DNA of 33,827 nucleotides, taken from positions 1-33,827 of the forward strand of contig NZ_JASLAW010000123.1 in NCBI RefSeq assembly GCF_030147005.1, written 5' to 3'. This document shows positions 16,405-23,028 of the stretch, one piece after another (the stretch's first letter is position 1; each line of letters starts with the position of its first letter). The stretch is from Pseudomonas sp. (lineage in GTDB: Bacteria; Pseudomonadota; Gammaproteobacteria; Pseudomonadales; Pseudomonadaceae). The notes under the pieces are model-generated. The model was not told the origin of the DNA and did not search any database. It was given only the letters and a program-made list of their open reading frames with translations. The position numbers and the translations under genes were made by a program.

Positions 16405-17139
16405 ATGCAAAAACGCAACGTTTCTATCGTCTTAAGAGAGCTGCTGGACCGCGACCGGATCTCCCCCACGGAGCTTCACCGGCGTACCGGTGTGCCTCAA
16501 TCCACACTGTCCCGAATCCTCAGCGGCAAGATCGTCGATCCTTCGGATAAACACATCTCCCGCATCGCCGAGTACTTCCGCGTGAGCACCGACCAGTTGC
16601 GCGGGCGCGCGGCGGTGGGTGCTTTGCGTGATGATGGGCGCGACCCGATGCATTCGGAACTCAAGGACATAAGCCTGTGGGACGACGACACCCCCGTTAA
16701 TGATGACGAGGTGTCGATCCCCTTTCTGCGCGAGGTTGAATTGGCTGCTGGATCAGGAAGATTCGTCATCGAGGAAAGCGAGAAGGCCAGCCTGCGCTTT
16801 GGAAAGCGCAGCCTTCGGCATAACGGCGTGCAGTTCGACCAGGCCAAATGCGTGACGGTGCGTGGCAACAGTATGTTGCCGGTGCTGCGCGATGGCGCCA
16901 CTGTGGGCGTAAATGCCGGCAAGAGCGGGATTGGTGACATCGTCGATGGTGACCTGTATGCCATCAATCACAACGGACAGCTGCGGGTTAAACAGCTCTA
17001 CCGCTTGCCTACCGGGATTCGCCTGCGCAGCTTCAATCGGGATGAGCATCCGGATGAAGACTACAGCTTCCAGGATATCCAGGATGAGCAAATCAGCATC
17101 CTCGGTCATGTGTTCTGGTGGGGCATGTACGCCCGTTAA
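16405..17139 (+). CDS. Tailocin repressor, S24 self-cleaving (PrtR/CI-like)
   Basis: 244 residues. An N-terminal Cro/CI helix-turn-helix (about 15-42, PTELHRRTGVPQSTLSRILSG) is joined to a C-terminal LexA/CI-type S24 peptidase domain. The predicted cleavage bond is Ala115-Gly116 (ELAAGSG), the nucleophile is Ser156 in RGNSMLP and the general base is Lys196 in RVKQL. RecA-stimulated self-cleavage would relieve repression of the cluster, as for PrtR in pyocin control. I chose the ATG at 16405 because the fold begins there; a TTG at 16369 is the alternative, and neither has a good ribosome site. No PrtN-like activator gene is present. Confidence 0.88.
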   Translation: MQKRNVSIVLRELLDRDRISPTELHRRTGVPQSTLSRILSGKIVDPSDKHISRIAEYFRVSTDQLRGRAAVGALRDDGRDPMHSELKDISLWDDDTPVNDDEVSIPFLREVELAAGSGRFVIEESEKASLRFGKRSLRHNGVQFDQAKCVTVRGNSMLPVLRDGATVGVNAGKSGIGDIVDGDLYAINHNGQLRVKQLYRLPTGIRLRSFNRDEHPDEDYSFQDIQDEQISILGHVFWWGMYAR

Positions 17140-17155
17140 CCTCCTTACGTAAGAC

Positions 17156-17183
17156 AAAGCCCGCCAATGTGCGGGCTTTTTTT
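17156..17183 (+). terminator. Repressor gene terminator
   Basis: AAAGCCCGC / GCGGGCTTT stem with a six-base loop and a seven-T tract, 17 nt after the stop. It isolates the repressor transcript from the tailocin promoter. Confidence 0.92.
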
Positions 17184-17225
17184 CGGCTTGCGAAAACCGG
17201 CAAACCCTTTGCCCTCAAGGCTTTT

Positions 17226-17241
17226 AATGCATTGACGCATT
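17226..17241. promoter_or_regulatory. Predicted operator 1 of the tailocin promoter
   Basis: AATGCATTGACGCATT, ATGC-N6-GCAT palindrome. Its start is 31 nt (about three helical turns) before that of operator 2. Confidence 0.65.
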
Positions 17242-17256
17242 ATCGAGCCAAAAATA

Positions 17257-17272
17257 AATGCATTTACGCATT
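17257..17272. promoter_or_regulatory. Predicted operator 2, abutting the -35 element
   Basis: AATGCATTTACGCATT differs from operator 1 at a single position. Its last two bases are the first two of the TTGACT -35 hexamer. Confidence 0.65.
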
Positions 17273-17299
17273 GACTGTATATGCATACATGCATATTCT
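17271..17299 (+). promoter_or_regulatory. Predicted sigma-70 promoter of the tailocin operon
   Basis: TTGACT (17271-17276) and TATTCT (17294-17299) are separated by exactly 17 nt. Operator 2 touches the -35 and operator 3 covers the spacer and the start of the -10, the geometry of a repressed promoter. Transcription should begin near 17305. Confidence 0.7.
17280..17295. promoter_or_regulatory. Predicted operator 3, inside the promoter spacer
   Basis: TATGCATACATGCATA, again ATGC-N6-GCAT; the perfect dyad extends one base on each side. It starts 23 nt after operator 2. Confidence 0.65.
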
Positions 17300-17304
17300 T
17301 TGTC

Positions 17305-17660
17305 TCAAGCCAGCCGACAAGGCCTGGTGGAGGCGGCAAGGATGCTGCCAAGGAAGACAAGGAAGGCACGCAACATCGGCAAGGAAGCCATCGAAGCGAT
17401 GGCAGGGATGCCAGGCAATACCGGCAAGGATGCCGACGCTCTTTAGTTGTATCGCGTTAAAAACAGGCAGCGATGAACCGGCCTTAACGGTTCAGAGGGT
17501 TGGCAACTGACCCGGGTGTGCAGCGTAAAGCACCAGAAGCAGTTATCCGGCGGACAGGGATCGTGGTCGGAAAAAACATTGAGGAAAGGACCGTACCGCG
17601 CCAGCAGCGCCGAAAGTCCGAGGACATCATTACTGAAAAGCCTGGGCAACCGGGCTTTTT
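17305..17660 (+). ncRNA. Structured tailocin leader with Rsm-type GGA hairpins
   Basis: No convincing gene fills the 590 nt between the repressor and the holin. The first part carries six CANGGA motifs (17337, 17349, 17358, 17380, 17403, 17425). Hairpins place GGA in the loop: GGCGGCA-AGGA-TGCTGCC (17332-17349), GGCA-GGGA-TGCC (17401-17412) and CGGCA-AGGA-TGCCG (17422-17435). A plain hairpin GAACCG/CGGTTC lies at 17475-17493. Competing pairings exist, for example GCCATCG/CGATGGC at 17387-17403. Small reading frames occur (ATG 17342 to 17446, 34 codons; GTG 17516 to 17734, 72 codons, Trp/Tyr-containing C-terminus) but I recognise neither. Calling this an RNA element is an inference from motif density and loops. 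Confidence 0.45.
17636..17660 (+). terminator. Terminator-like hairpin in the tailocin leader
   Basis: A ten-pair stem AAAAGCCTGG / CCGGGCTTTT (one G-U pair) closed by a GCAA tetraloop and ending in five T lies 71 nt before the holin start. Promoter transcripts must pass it to reach the structural genes, so it may act as an attenuator. Confidence 0.6.
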
Positions 17661-17730
17661 GGAATGCCTACCTATCGAAGTATGTGCAATTGAAAAACGG
17701 ACTATCTAGTGCTCAGCCAGGAGGCGTGAC

Positions 17731-18069
17731 ATGACAAATGAACAGCAAGCGTTAGCGGAAATGCCTATCTGGCTGGTCATCGTATTGGCAGTGATCGGCG
17801 GAGTTTCCGGCGAAATGTGGCGCGCCGACAAGGAGGGCGCCCGTGGCTGGTCGTTGATTCGGCGTCTGGCGCTCAGGTCCGGGGCGTGCATGGTGTGCGG
17901 GGTTTCGGCCTTGATGCTGTGTTACGCCGCCGGTATGTCGATCTGGACCGCCGGCGCCATTGGCTGCCTGACTGCCATGGCCGGCGCCGACGTGGCCATC
18001 GGCCTCTATGAGCGCTGGGCGGCCAAGCGCATCGGGATCAATGAAGGCTCCCGTCAGGATCCGCAGTAA
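17731..18069 (+). CDS. Holin
   Basis: 112 residues with three hydrophobic segments: about 11-27 (MPIWLVIVLAVIGGVSG), about 49-66 (SGACMVCGVSALMLCYAA) and about 70-91 (IWTAGAIGCLTAMAGADVAIGL), then a charged cytoplasmic tail. This is the layout of phage holins that open the inner membrane for the endolysin. It is the first gene of the tailocin operon, the usual place in fluorescent-pseudomonad tailocins. GGAGG lies 6 nt before the ATG. The partner endolysin is at the far end of the cluster. Confidence 0.82.
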   Translation: MTNEQQALAEMPIWLVIVLAVIGGVSGEMWRADKEGARGWSLIRRLALRSGACMVCGVSALMLCYAAGMSIWTAGAIGCLTAMAGADVAIGLYERWAAKRIGINEGSRQDPQ

Positions 18070-18088
18070 CCGCAAGGACGCCACTTAA

Positions 18089-18604
18089 ATGACCCTTATC
18101 GAAAAGCCATCCCAACTTCCCCAGGCTATCGGCGCTGCGCTGCACGCGGCCTTGCCGGACCTCAAGGTCGGCAGCCACCAGGACTTCCACAGCGACGTGG
18201 AAAAAACCGGCGTGATGGTCACGGTTGAAGGCAATGGCCCGGGTATTCGCTCTCGCGAAGGCCGTAAGGCCCATGTCCTGGCCATTTCGCTCAAAGCCAT
18301 GGTTGCCCCCGGCGCATTGCCGTTCGATGCCTGCGACCTGGCCAGCCAGTTGATGGATCTGGTGCTGGACAATCGCTGGAGCCTGCCCCAGTCCCAGTGC
18401 GACTTGCCGACGAATATTGTCGCTGTTCCCTCTGTGGGTGCTACTGCGGCAACGGACTACGACACCTGGACCGTTTCCTTCACTCAAACCCTCTACCTCG
18501 GGCCCGCGTTGCTCAACGATCCTACAGGCCAACCACTGTTTGCCTGCACCTGGGACGTCTCGAACATCGATGATCCCGATCAATACAAGCCACTGGCGGA
18601 GTAG
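18089..18604 (+). CDS. Mu gp37-like tail protein
   Basis: 171 residues, no signal peptide or membrane helix. It resembles the DUF1834/gp37-type proteins of Mu-like phages, which are probably tail-terminator or tail-completion proteins. Its position immediately before the baseplate spike gene, with a 3-nt gap, supports a role in tail assembly. The assignment rests on overall pattern and context, not on a catalytic motif. Confidence 0.6.
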   Translation: MTLIEKPSQLPQAIGAALHAALPDLKVGSHQDFHSDVEKTGVMVTVEGNGPGIRSREGRKAHVLAISLKAMVAPGALPFDACDLASQLMDLVLDNRWSLPQSQCDLPTNIVAVPSVGATAATDYDTWTVSFTQTLYLGPALLNDPTGQPLFACTWDVSNIDDPDQYKPLAE

Positions 18605-18607
18605 CCC

Positions 18608-19216
18608 ATGTTCGACGCGCTGTTACGCATGCAATTGGGGCCGATTGTCGAACGCCTGGCGGAGATGGAGGCCCAGCTCGAAGACCTGTATCGACGCGCT
18701 GAAAGCTTCTGCCGGATTGGCGTTTGCCAGCAGGTCGATGCTGCCAGCAATACCTGCAGGGTCAGCCACGGTGATTTGCTCACCCCAGCGATCCGCTTTT
18801 TCAACCCCAGCGCCGGTGCCCAAACCGAAACCCGTATTCCATCGGTGGGCGAACAATGCCTGCTGCTTAACTACGGCGGTGGGGAAGGAGGCGCGCAGTC
18901 CGTGGCTCTGTTCGGTCTCAACAGTAGTCTCTTTCCGCCAGTCTCCACTCTTCCCTCTCTGACCCGGCGGCGCCATCAAGACGGCACGCAAAGCGATTAT
19001 GACGATGCCAGTCACACCTTCAACTGGGTCAACGGGCCGACGATGTTCAGCGGTTCGCGTGAACAGGTCGACGTCAAGGTCGGCGCCGCCAGCCTGATCC
19101 TCAACCCGCAGGGCATCACCCTGCAAATCGGCGGCACCGCACTGTTACTGGATGCCGGCGGTGCCCACTTCAGCGGCCCGGTGATAGACCACCAAGGTCG
19201 AGTCATCAGCCCCTGA
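18608..19216 (+). CDS. Baseplate assembly protein V (central spike)
   Basis: 202 residues. Residues 1-35 are helical, about 36-115 form the OB-fold region of gpV-type proteins (PSVGEQCLLLNYGGG...QSVALFGLNSS), and the C-terminal part (about 140-202) is rich in short repeated beta segments as expected of the spike helix. In contractile tails this trimer caps the tube and pierces the outer membrane. I do not see the HxH iron-binding motif found at the tip of P2 gpV, so tip metal binding is uncertain or supplied otherwise. Confidence 0.85.
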   Translation: MFDALLRMQLGPIVERLAEMEAQLEDLYRRAESFCRIGVCQQVDAASNTCRVSHGDLLTPAIRFFNPSAGAQTETRIPSVGEQCLLLNYGGGEGGAQSVALFGLNSSLFPPVSTLPSLTRRRHQDGTQSDYDDASHTFNWVNGPTMFSGSREQVDVKVGAASLILNPQGITLQIGGTALLLDAGGAHFSGPVIDHQGRVISP

Positions 19217-19228
19217 CAAGGAGATTCC

Positions 19229-19561
19229 ATGATTGGCATCGATCGCAACACCGGGGCAGCCGTCGATGACTGGCTGCAATTTGTGCAGCGCGCCACCCGA
19301 GCGCTGACCACACCTGTAGGCACGCGGCAGAAGCGTCCGCTGTATGGCTCGCTGATCCCGCAACTGCTCGGGCAGAACCTCGGCGATGACCTGCTGCTGC
19401 TCGCCCAAAGCCATGCCGCCCAGGCTTTTTATAACGCGCAGAACGGCATCGGCGACTTCCAGCCCCAAGTCATCGTCGCCACCCGCCAGGGCGCTGGCCT
19501 GTTGCTGCGCTTTGCCGGCACCTGGAAAAACCGCCAACAATCCTTTGAGGTCGTGACATGA
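19229..19561 (+). CDS. Baseplate protein W (gp25-like)
   Basis: 110 residues of the GPW/gp25 family. The conserved N-terminal GIDRNTG, central RQKRPLYGS and later RFAGTWKN segments fit. These proteins form the inner baseplate ring that triggers sheath contraction. AAGGAGA precedes the ATG. The stop overlaps the next start (ATGA). Confidence 0.88.
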   Translation: MIGIDRNTGAAVDDWLQFVQRATRALTTPVGTRQKRPLYGSLIPQLLGQNLGDDLLLLAQSHAAQAFYNAQNGIGDFQPQVIVATRQGAGLLLRFAGTWKNRQQSFEVVT

Positions 19562-20553
19562 GCATGCTGATCCCTGGCCAGAACCAACTGGCCGAGCCGG
19601 CGATAATCGCGGTCGATGAGTTCGAACCCTTGCTGGCTGAGTTCAAGGCATTCGTGGTCGATTACGTCGCCACCCGTGCGCCGCAAAGCGCGGCCAAACT
19701 CAAGATCAGCCTCGACAACGAAAGTGAACTGCTGACGTTGGCTCTCGAGGCGTTTTGCGTGCGCCTGCAAACCCATGAGCGCAAATACAATGCACGCATC
19801 AAGCAGATGCTGGCGTGGTGGGCTACCGGCAGCAACCTGGATGCACGCCTGGCGGATATGGGCCTGGAACGCCAGGTGCTGGATCCCGGTGACCCGGCAG
19901 CCTTCCCGCCCGTGCCGCCGACTCTGGAAAGCGACGACGACGCTCGCTTGCGTTACTACCTGGCACCCCACGCCCCGGCAGCGGGCTCGAGGATGCAGTA
20001 TCGCCGTGAAGTGTTCACCCTCGGCGAGCGACCAATAGTCAAGGTACAGAGCGCATCGCCGGGCGTGGTAACCGTCAATTACACCTTCGATCCGGACGGC
20101 TATGCGGCCCAGGTCAAAGACGGCAACGGCCGACGTACCGCGCCCGGCGAGGTGATGGTGACCGTGCTGTCTCGTGAGGGCGACGGTACCCCATCTGCCG
20201 ATTTGCTTGACGGTGTACGTCGACATTTCGCACGGCCGGATGTACGGCCGGAAACCGATCTTGTCACGGTCCAGGGCGCACAGATCCAACCCTACAAAAT
20301 TCGTGTCGTTGCCAAGATCAACGCCGGCCCGGACTCGGGCCTGACTCAAGTGGCGGCGCAGCAACTGTTGCAGACTTACGCCGATTCCTGCCATCGCCTG
20401 GAAGGGCGCGTCGACCCCAGCTGGATCGACTATGCCATCCACAGTGCGGGAGCGGCGCAACTGCAAATCCTTGAACCGCTGGAGCCGATCGTCAGCAGCG
20501 CGTTCCAGGCCCCGTATTGCACGGGTGTTGAGGTCGAGGTGCGTACGCTATGA
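19558..20553 (+). CDS. Baseplate protein J (wedge)
   Basis: 331 residues of the P2 gpJ / Mu gp47 family, recognised by the domain order and the segments DARLADMGLERQ, DARLRYYLAPHAP and PGEVMVTVLSREGDG. It builds the baseplate wedge with W and I. It is tightly packed between W and I with 4-nt overlaps on both sides, which implies coupled translation. Confidence 0.9.
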   Translation: MSMLIPGQNQLAEPAIIAVDEFEPLLAEFKAFVVDYVATRAPQSAAKLKISLDNESELLTLALEAFCVRLQTHERKYNARIKQMLAWWATGSNLDARLADMGLERQVLDPGDPAAFPPVPPTLESDDDARLRYYLAPHAPAAGSRMQYRREVFTLGERPIVKVQSASPGVVTVNYTFDPDGYAAQVKDGNGRRTAPGEVMVTVLSREGDGTPSADLLDGVRRHFARPDVRPETDLVTVQGAQIQPYKIRVVAKINAGPDSGLTQVAAQQLLQTYADSCHRLEGRVDPSWIDYAIHSAGAAQLQILEPLEPIVSSAFQAPYCTGVEVEVRTL

Positions 20554-21188
20554 GTGAACCCAAAGCGAGTTTGCTGCCGGCCAACAGTTCACCGCTGGAA
20601 AAGGCCCTGGATTTAGGCTTCAGCACGTTGCTTGAGCGAATCACACCGCCGTTTCCAGCGTTGATGAACCCGCTGCAAACGCCCAGCGTATTTCTTCCTT
20701 ATCTGGCCGCCGACCGAGGCGTCAGCGAATGGGATGCCGTTGCCAGCGAATCGGAAAAGCGCCTGACCGTGGCTTTGTCCTGGCAGATCCAGCGCCAGGC
20801 CGGTACGCCCCAGGCACTCAGTTACGCGGTGGAGTCATTGGGCTTCACCCCCAACATCAGCGCCTGGTATCAGCAGCGGCCGCTGGGTGTGCCGTACACC
20901 TTTGATGTGCAGGCGATCATTGGGCGCAGTTGGTCCAGTGGGGATCACAACCGGCTGATCCGGCGTATCAATGCGGCGAAGAGTGAGCGGGATCAGGCGA
21001 CGATTACCGTTGTTCACGAAACCGAAGGTCGGCTTGCGCTCACGCAGGTGCTTGATGCCCCGCTAAGCGATGGCGAGTTGTATTTAAACGGCGCGCTGCC
21101 GGAATTGGCGTTGGTTGCTCGACTAAACAGTGTTGGCGTTGCTCGGCACTACACCATTAACGACTACGACCTCAGGGCGCAGCCATGA
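20550..21188 (+). CDS. Tail protein I (wedge/fibre attachment)
   Basis: 212 residues, P2 gpI family. The conserved parts are the early LLPANSSPLEKALD, the FLPYLAADRGVSEWD motif at about 49-63, and WQIQRQAGTPQALSYAVESLGF (about 76-97). The protein joins wedge protein J to the tail fibres. It overlaps both neighbours by 4 nt. Confidence 0.9.
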   Translation: MSEPKASLLPANSSPLEKALDLGFSTLLERITPPFPALMNPLQTPSVFLPYLAADRGVSEWDAVASESEKRLTVALSWQIQRQAGTPQALSYAVESLGFTPNISAWYQQRPLGVPYTFDVQAIIGRSWSSGDHNRLIRRINAAKSERDQATITVVHETEGRLALTQVLDAPLSDGELYLNGALPELALVARLNSVGVARHYTINDYDLRAQP

Positions 21189-21715
21189 CAGATGACATTA
21201 CGCGCCTGGTGCGCTTCACCTCCAAGGGTTTGGATGAAGTGCTGCAGGCGAAGAATCAAGGCCTCAAAGGCGAAATCACCCACATCGGCGCCGGTACCGG
21301 CCGCTACACCCCAGACGGCACGGAAGTAGCCTTGCGTGATGAGCGCCAACGGGTCGCCATTGTGGACTACGAAGACCTGGGTGAGCGCCAACTCAGGATG
21401 GCCGCGCTGTTTGATGGCGACGGCGAGTATGAGATTGGCGAGTTCGGCTTTTACCTCGCCAGTGGGACTTTGCTGGCGGTGTACTCCGTGGCCGGGAAGT
21501 TGCTGACGTATAAAGCGGCGGCGGCGCGGGTGCTGCAAAAATTTACGCTGGATATTTCGCCGTTGCCGGCGGATAGCGTGACGATTGTGGTGGGGAGTGA
21601 GAATTTGAATGTGTTGTTGACTGATGAAATTGCGGTCTTATCGGCCGCGAGCATCGACAATATGGCACGCGGTGTAGGGGTTCTATTTCGAGTAATGGCA
21701 GTCGAAAGAAAATAG
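21185..21715 (+). CDS. Short tail-collar/fibre adaptor protein
   Basis: 176 residues resembling the phage tail-collar fibre N-terminal domain (DUF3751). It spans nearly the whole protein: a beta-rich region with RYTPDGTEVAL, EYEIGEFGFYLASGTLLAVYS and a terminal helix-rich segment. In many phages this domain begins a long fibre; here it ends in a stop and the receptor-binding part is a separate gene. The last bases are visibly less GC-rich, marking the transition into the fibre cassette. Confidence 0.75.
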   Translation: MTDDITRLVRFTSKGLDEVLQAKNQGLKGEITHIGAGTGRYTPDGTEVALRDERQRVAIVDYEDLGERQLRMAALFDGDGEYEIGEFGFYLASGTLLAVYSVAGKLLTYKAAAARVLQKFTLDISPLPADSVTIVVGSENLNVLLTDEIAVLSAASIDNMARGVGVLFRVMAVERK

Positions 21716-21769
21716 AGCGTTTTTAAATGCTTTTACATGGCGCTTTCCAAGCGTTTAGGAGTTTTCATT

Positions 21770-22522
21770 TTGAGTACTGAACAGCAACTTGCTGCCGTCG
21801 TGAGCGCGGCAAACAATTTGACTAACGTAATTACAGGAAAAGTCGGAGAAATTGACAAGGCGATAGCGGATGCCCGCCAGGTGTATGAATTTCAATTGGA
21901 GGAATTGAAAAATAGGCTCCCGAGGTTAGCGGTCACCAAAAACTTTAATTTATCCCCGAATACCGACGGAACACTGATTGAAAATTGGGGTATTCATGCT
22001 GAAGTGTCGCCCACTAAGCTGCGAACTATCACCTCTGCCTCACAAGCGGCTGGACGTCCACAAACGGATGTGGATTTCTTGCTTCAGGTGCAGGCAGACG
22101 TGCGTGAACAATATCCAAACTTTGAAATCAGGGCGAGCGACTATTGGCGCACTCTGGTACATCTGTGGCAAATGAAGTGGTCGGTGTCAGGAGTTAGTCC
22201 TTGGCTTGCGTTTCCTTACACTGTCGATATGGCGCTTGCGAATGGCTCTGGTGCAGTGCCACAGAACTCCTACCTGACTATAGGCGCCTTCGTGCGTCTT
22301 TTGGAAGGTGAGGTGTCTGGCGCTTGGAGTACTGGAGTTAAAAAAGGCAAATGGCGCTGGTGTTCCAGTGTTATTTCTCCTACTGAATTGTTTGGAACTT
22401 ATTACCATCTGCACCCGATGCGGAACTCATCAACTGGTGTTATTGAAGTCATGCTGGCCGGCGCATGCACGGGCGTTGTAACCAACCCAGGTGATTGGGG
22501 AACGATGTTGGCTCTAGGCTGA
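21770..22522 (+). CDS. Tail fibre / receptor-binding protein
   Basis: 250 residues. Residues 1-55 are a probable trimeric coiled coil (VVSAANNLTNVITGKVGEIDKA pattern of hydrophobic repeats); the rest is a beta-rich domain with no motif I can name, probably the receptor-binding tip that sets target range. A TTG start is chosen because AGGAG lies 8 nt upstream and it gives MSTEQQLAAVV; an ATG at 21737 has no ribosome site. Codons and base composition are much more AT-rich than in flanking tail genes, which suggests horizontal exchange of the fibre cassette. Confidence 0.7.
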   Translation: MSTEQQLAAVVSAANNLTNVITGKVGEIDKAIADARQVYEFQLEELKNRLPRLAVTKNFNLSPNTDGTLIENWGIHAEVSPTKLRTITSASQAAGRPQTDVDFLLQVQADVREQYPNFEIRASDYWRTLVHLWQMKWSVSGVSPWLAFPYTVDMALANGSGAVPQNSYLTIGAFVRLLEGEVSGAWSTGVKKGKWRWCSSVISPTELFGTYYHLHPMRNSSTGVIEVMLAGACTGVVTNPGDWGTMLALG

Positions 22523-22531
22523 GGATAGAAT

Positions 22532-22768
22532 ATGAAACCACTATTTATACCTGCGGAACTCCATCCGATTATAAAATGGGAAATGATTCGTAAGGCAAGG
22601 GACCAAGACTTGACGGCTAGTGATTATGCAGCAATGCCAGACTATCCGATGCTCGACACCCATAAGCTTATATTTGCTGAGTATCGTCAAAAACTGCGTG
22701 ATATTCCAGATCAGGGAGAAGATCCAGATACAGTGCTCTGGCCATCCAAACCTGATTTCCTGAAATAA
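22532..22768 (+). CDS. Tail fibre assembly chaperone-like protein
   Basis: 78 residues. The C-terminal pattern EYRQKLRDIPDQ...DTVLWPSKP is characteristic of tail-fibre assembly chaperones of the Tfa/gpU type, although the protein is shorter than most and lacks the usual N-terminal half. It directly follows the fibre gene (9 nt) and shares its AT-rich composition, so the two probably move as a unit. Confidence 0.72.
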   Translation: MKPLFIPAELHPIIKWEMIRKARDQDLTASDYAAMPDYPMLDTHKLIFAEYRQKLRDIPDQGEDPDTVLWPSKPDFLK

Positions 22769-22771
22769 CAC

Positions 22772-22791
22772 CCGCGAAAGCGGTTTTTTTT
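22772..22791 (+). terminator. Terminator after the fibre cassette
   Basis: A short CCGC-GAAA-GCGG hairpin is followed by eight T, 3 nt after the chaperone stop, in the middle of the tail operon. Confidence 0.75.
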
Positions 22792-22800
22792 CGCCTCCCC

Positions 22801-22824
22801 AAAGCCCCTCTCCGCAGGGGTTTT
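22801..22824. terminator. Second terminator-like hairpin
   Basis: AAAGCCCCT / AGGGGTTTT pairs over nine positions (one G-U) around a CTCCGC loop and ends in four T, just ahead of the DUF2635 gene. Confidence 0.55.
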
Positions 22825-22852
22825 GGCGTTTCTCACCCGGAGAATCCTACCC

Positions 22853-23026
22853 ATGGCCACACGCCAAACCTACACCGTTCTCATCCCTTTCCCCATCGGC
22901 AACGGCCACTGGTCCACTGCCGGCGAGGAGCTGGAGCTGCTGGACGTCGAAGCATCCGCCCTGCGTACCGCCGGCCGCCTGGAACTGACCAGCGTCCTCA
23001 ACTCCAACTCCAAGAAGGCTGAATAA
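22853..23026 (+). CDS. DUF2635 small tail protein
   Basis: 57 residues, fitting the DUF2635 family that sits directly before sheath genes in Mu/SfV-like tails. Function is unknown. CGGAGA lies 9 nt before the ATG, which decides it over an earlier in-frame start. The stop is 2 nt from the sheath ATG. Confidence 0.7.
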   Translation: MATRQTYTVLIPFPIGNGHWSTAGEELELLDVEASALRTAGRLELTSVLNSNSKKAE

Positions 23027-23028
23027 TC

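Noticed and set aside
17275..17290. LexA-like CTGTATATGCATACAT overlapping the tailocin promoter
   Set aside because: The right half ends in CAT instead of CAG, and the symmetry is better explained by the ATGC-N6-GCAT operator centred there.
17516..17734. 72-codon frame ending at the holin start
   Set aside because: Its C-terminal half looks protein-like, but it runs through the leader hairpin, starts at GTG without a ribosome site and matches no family I know; possibly a gene remnant.
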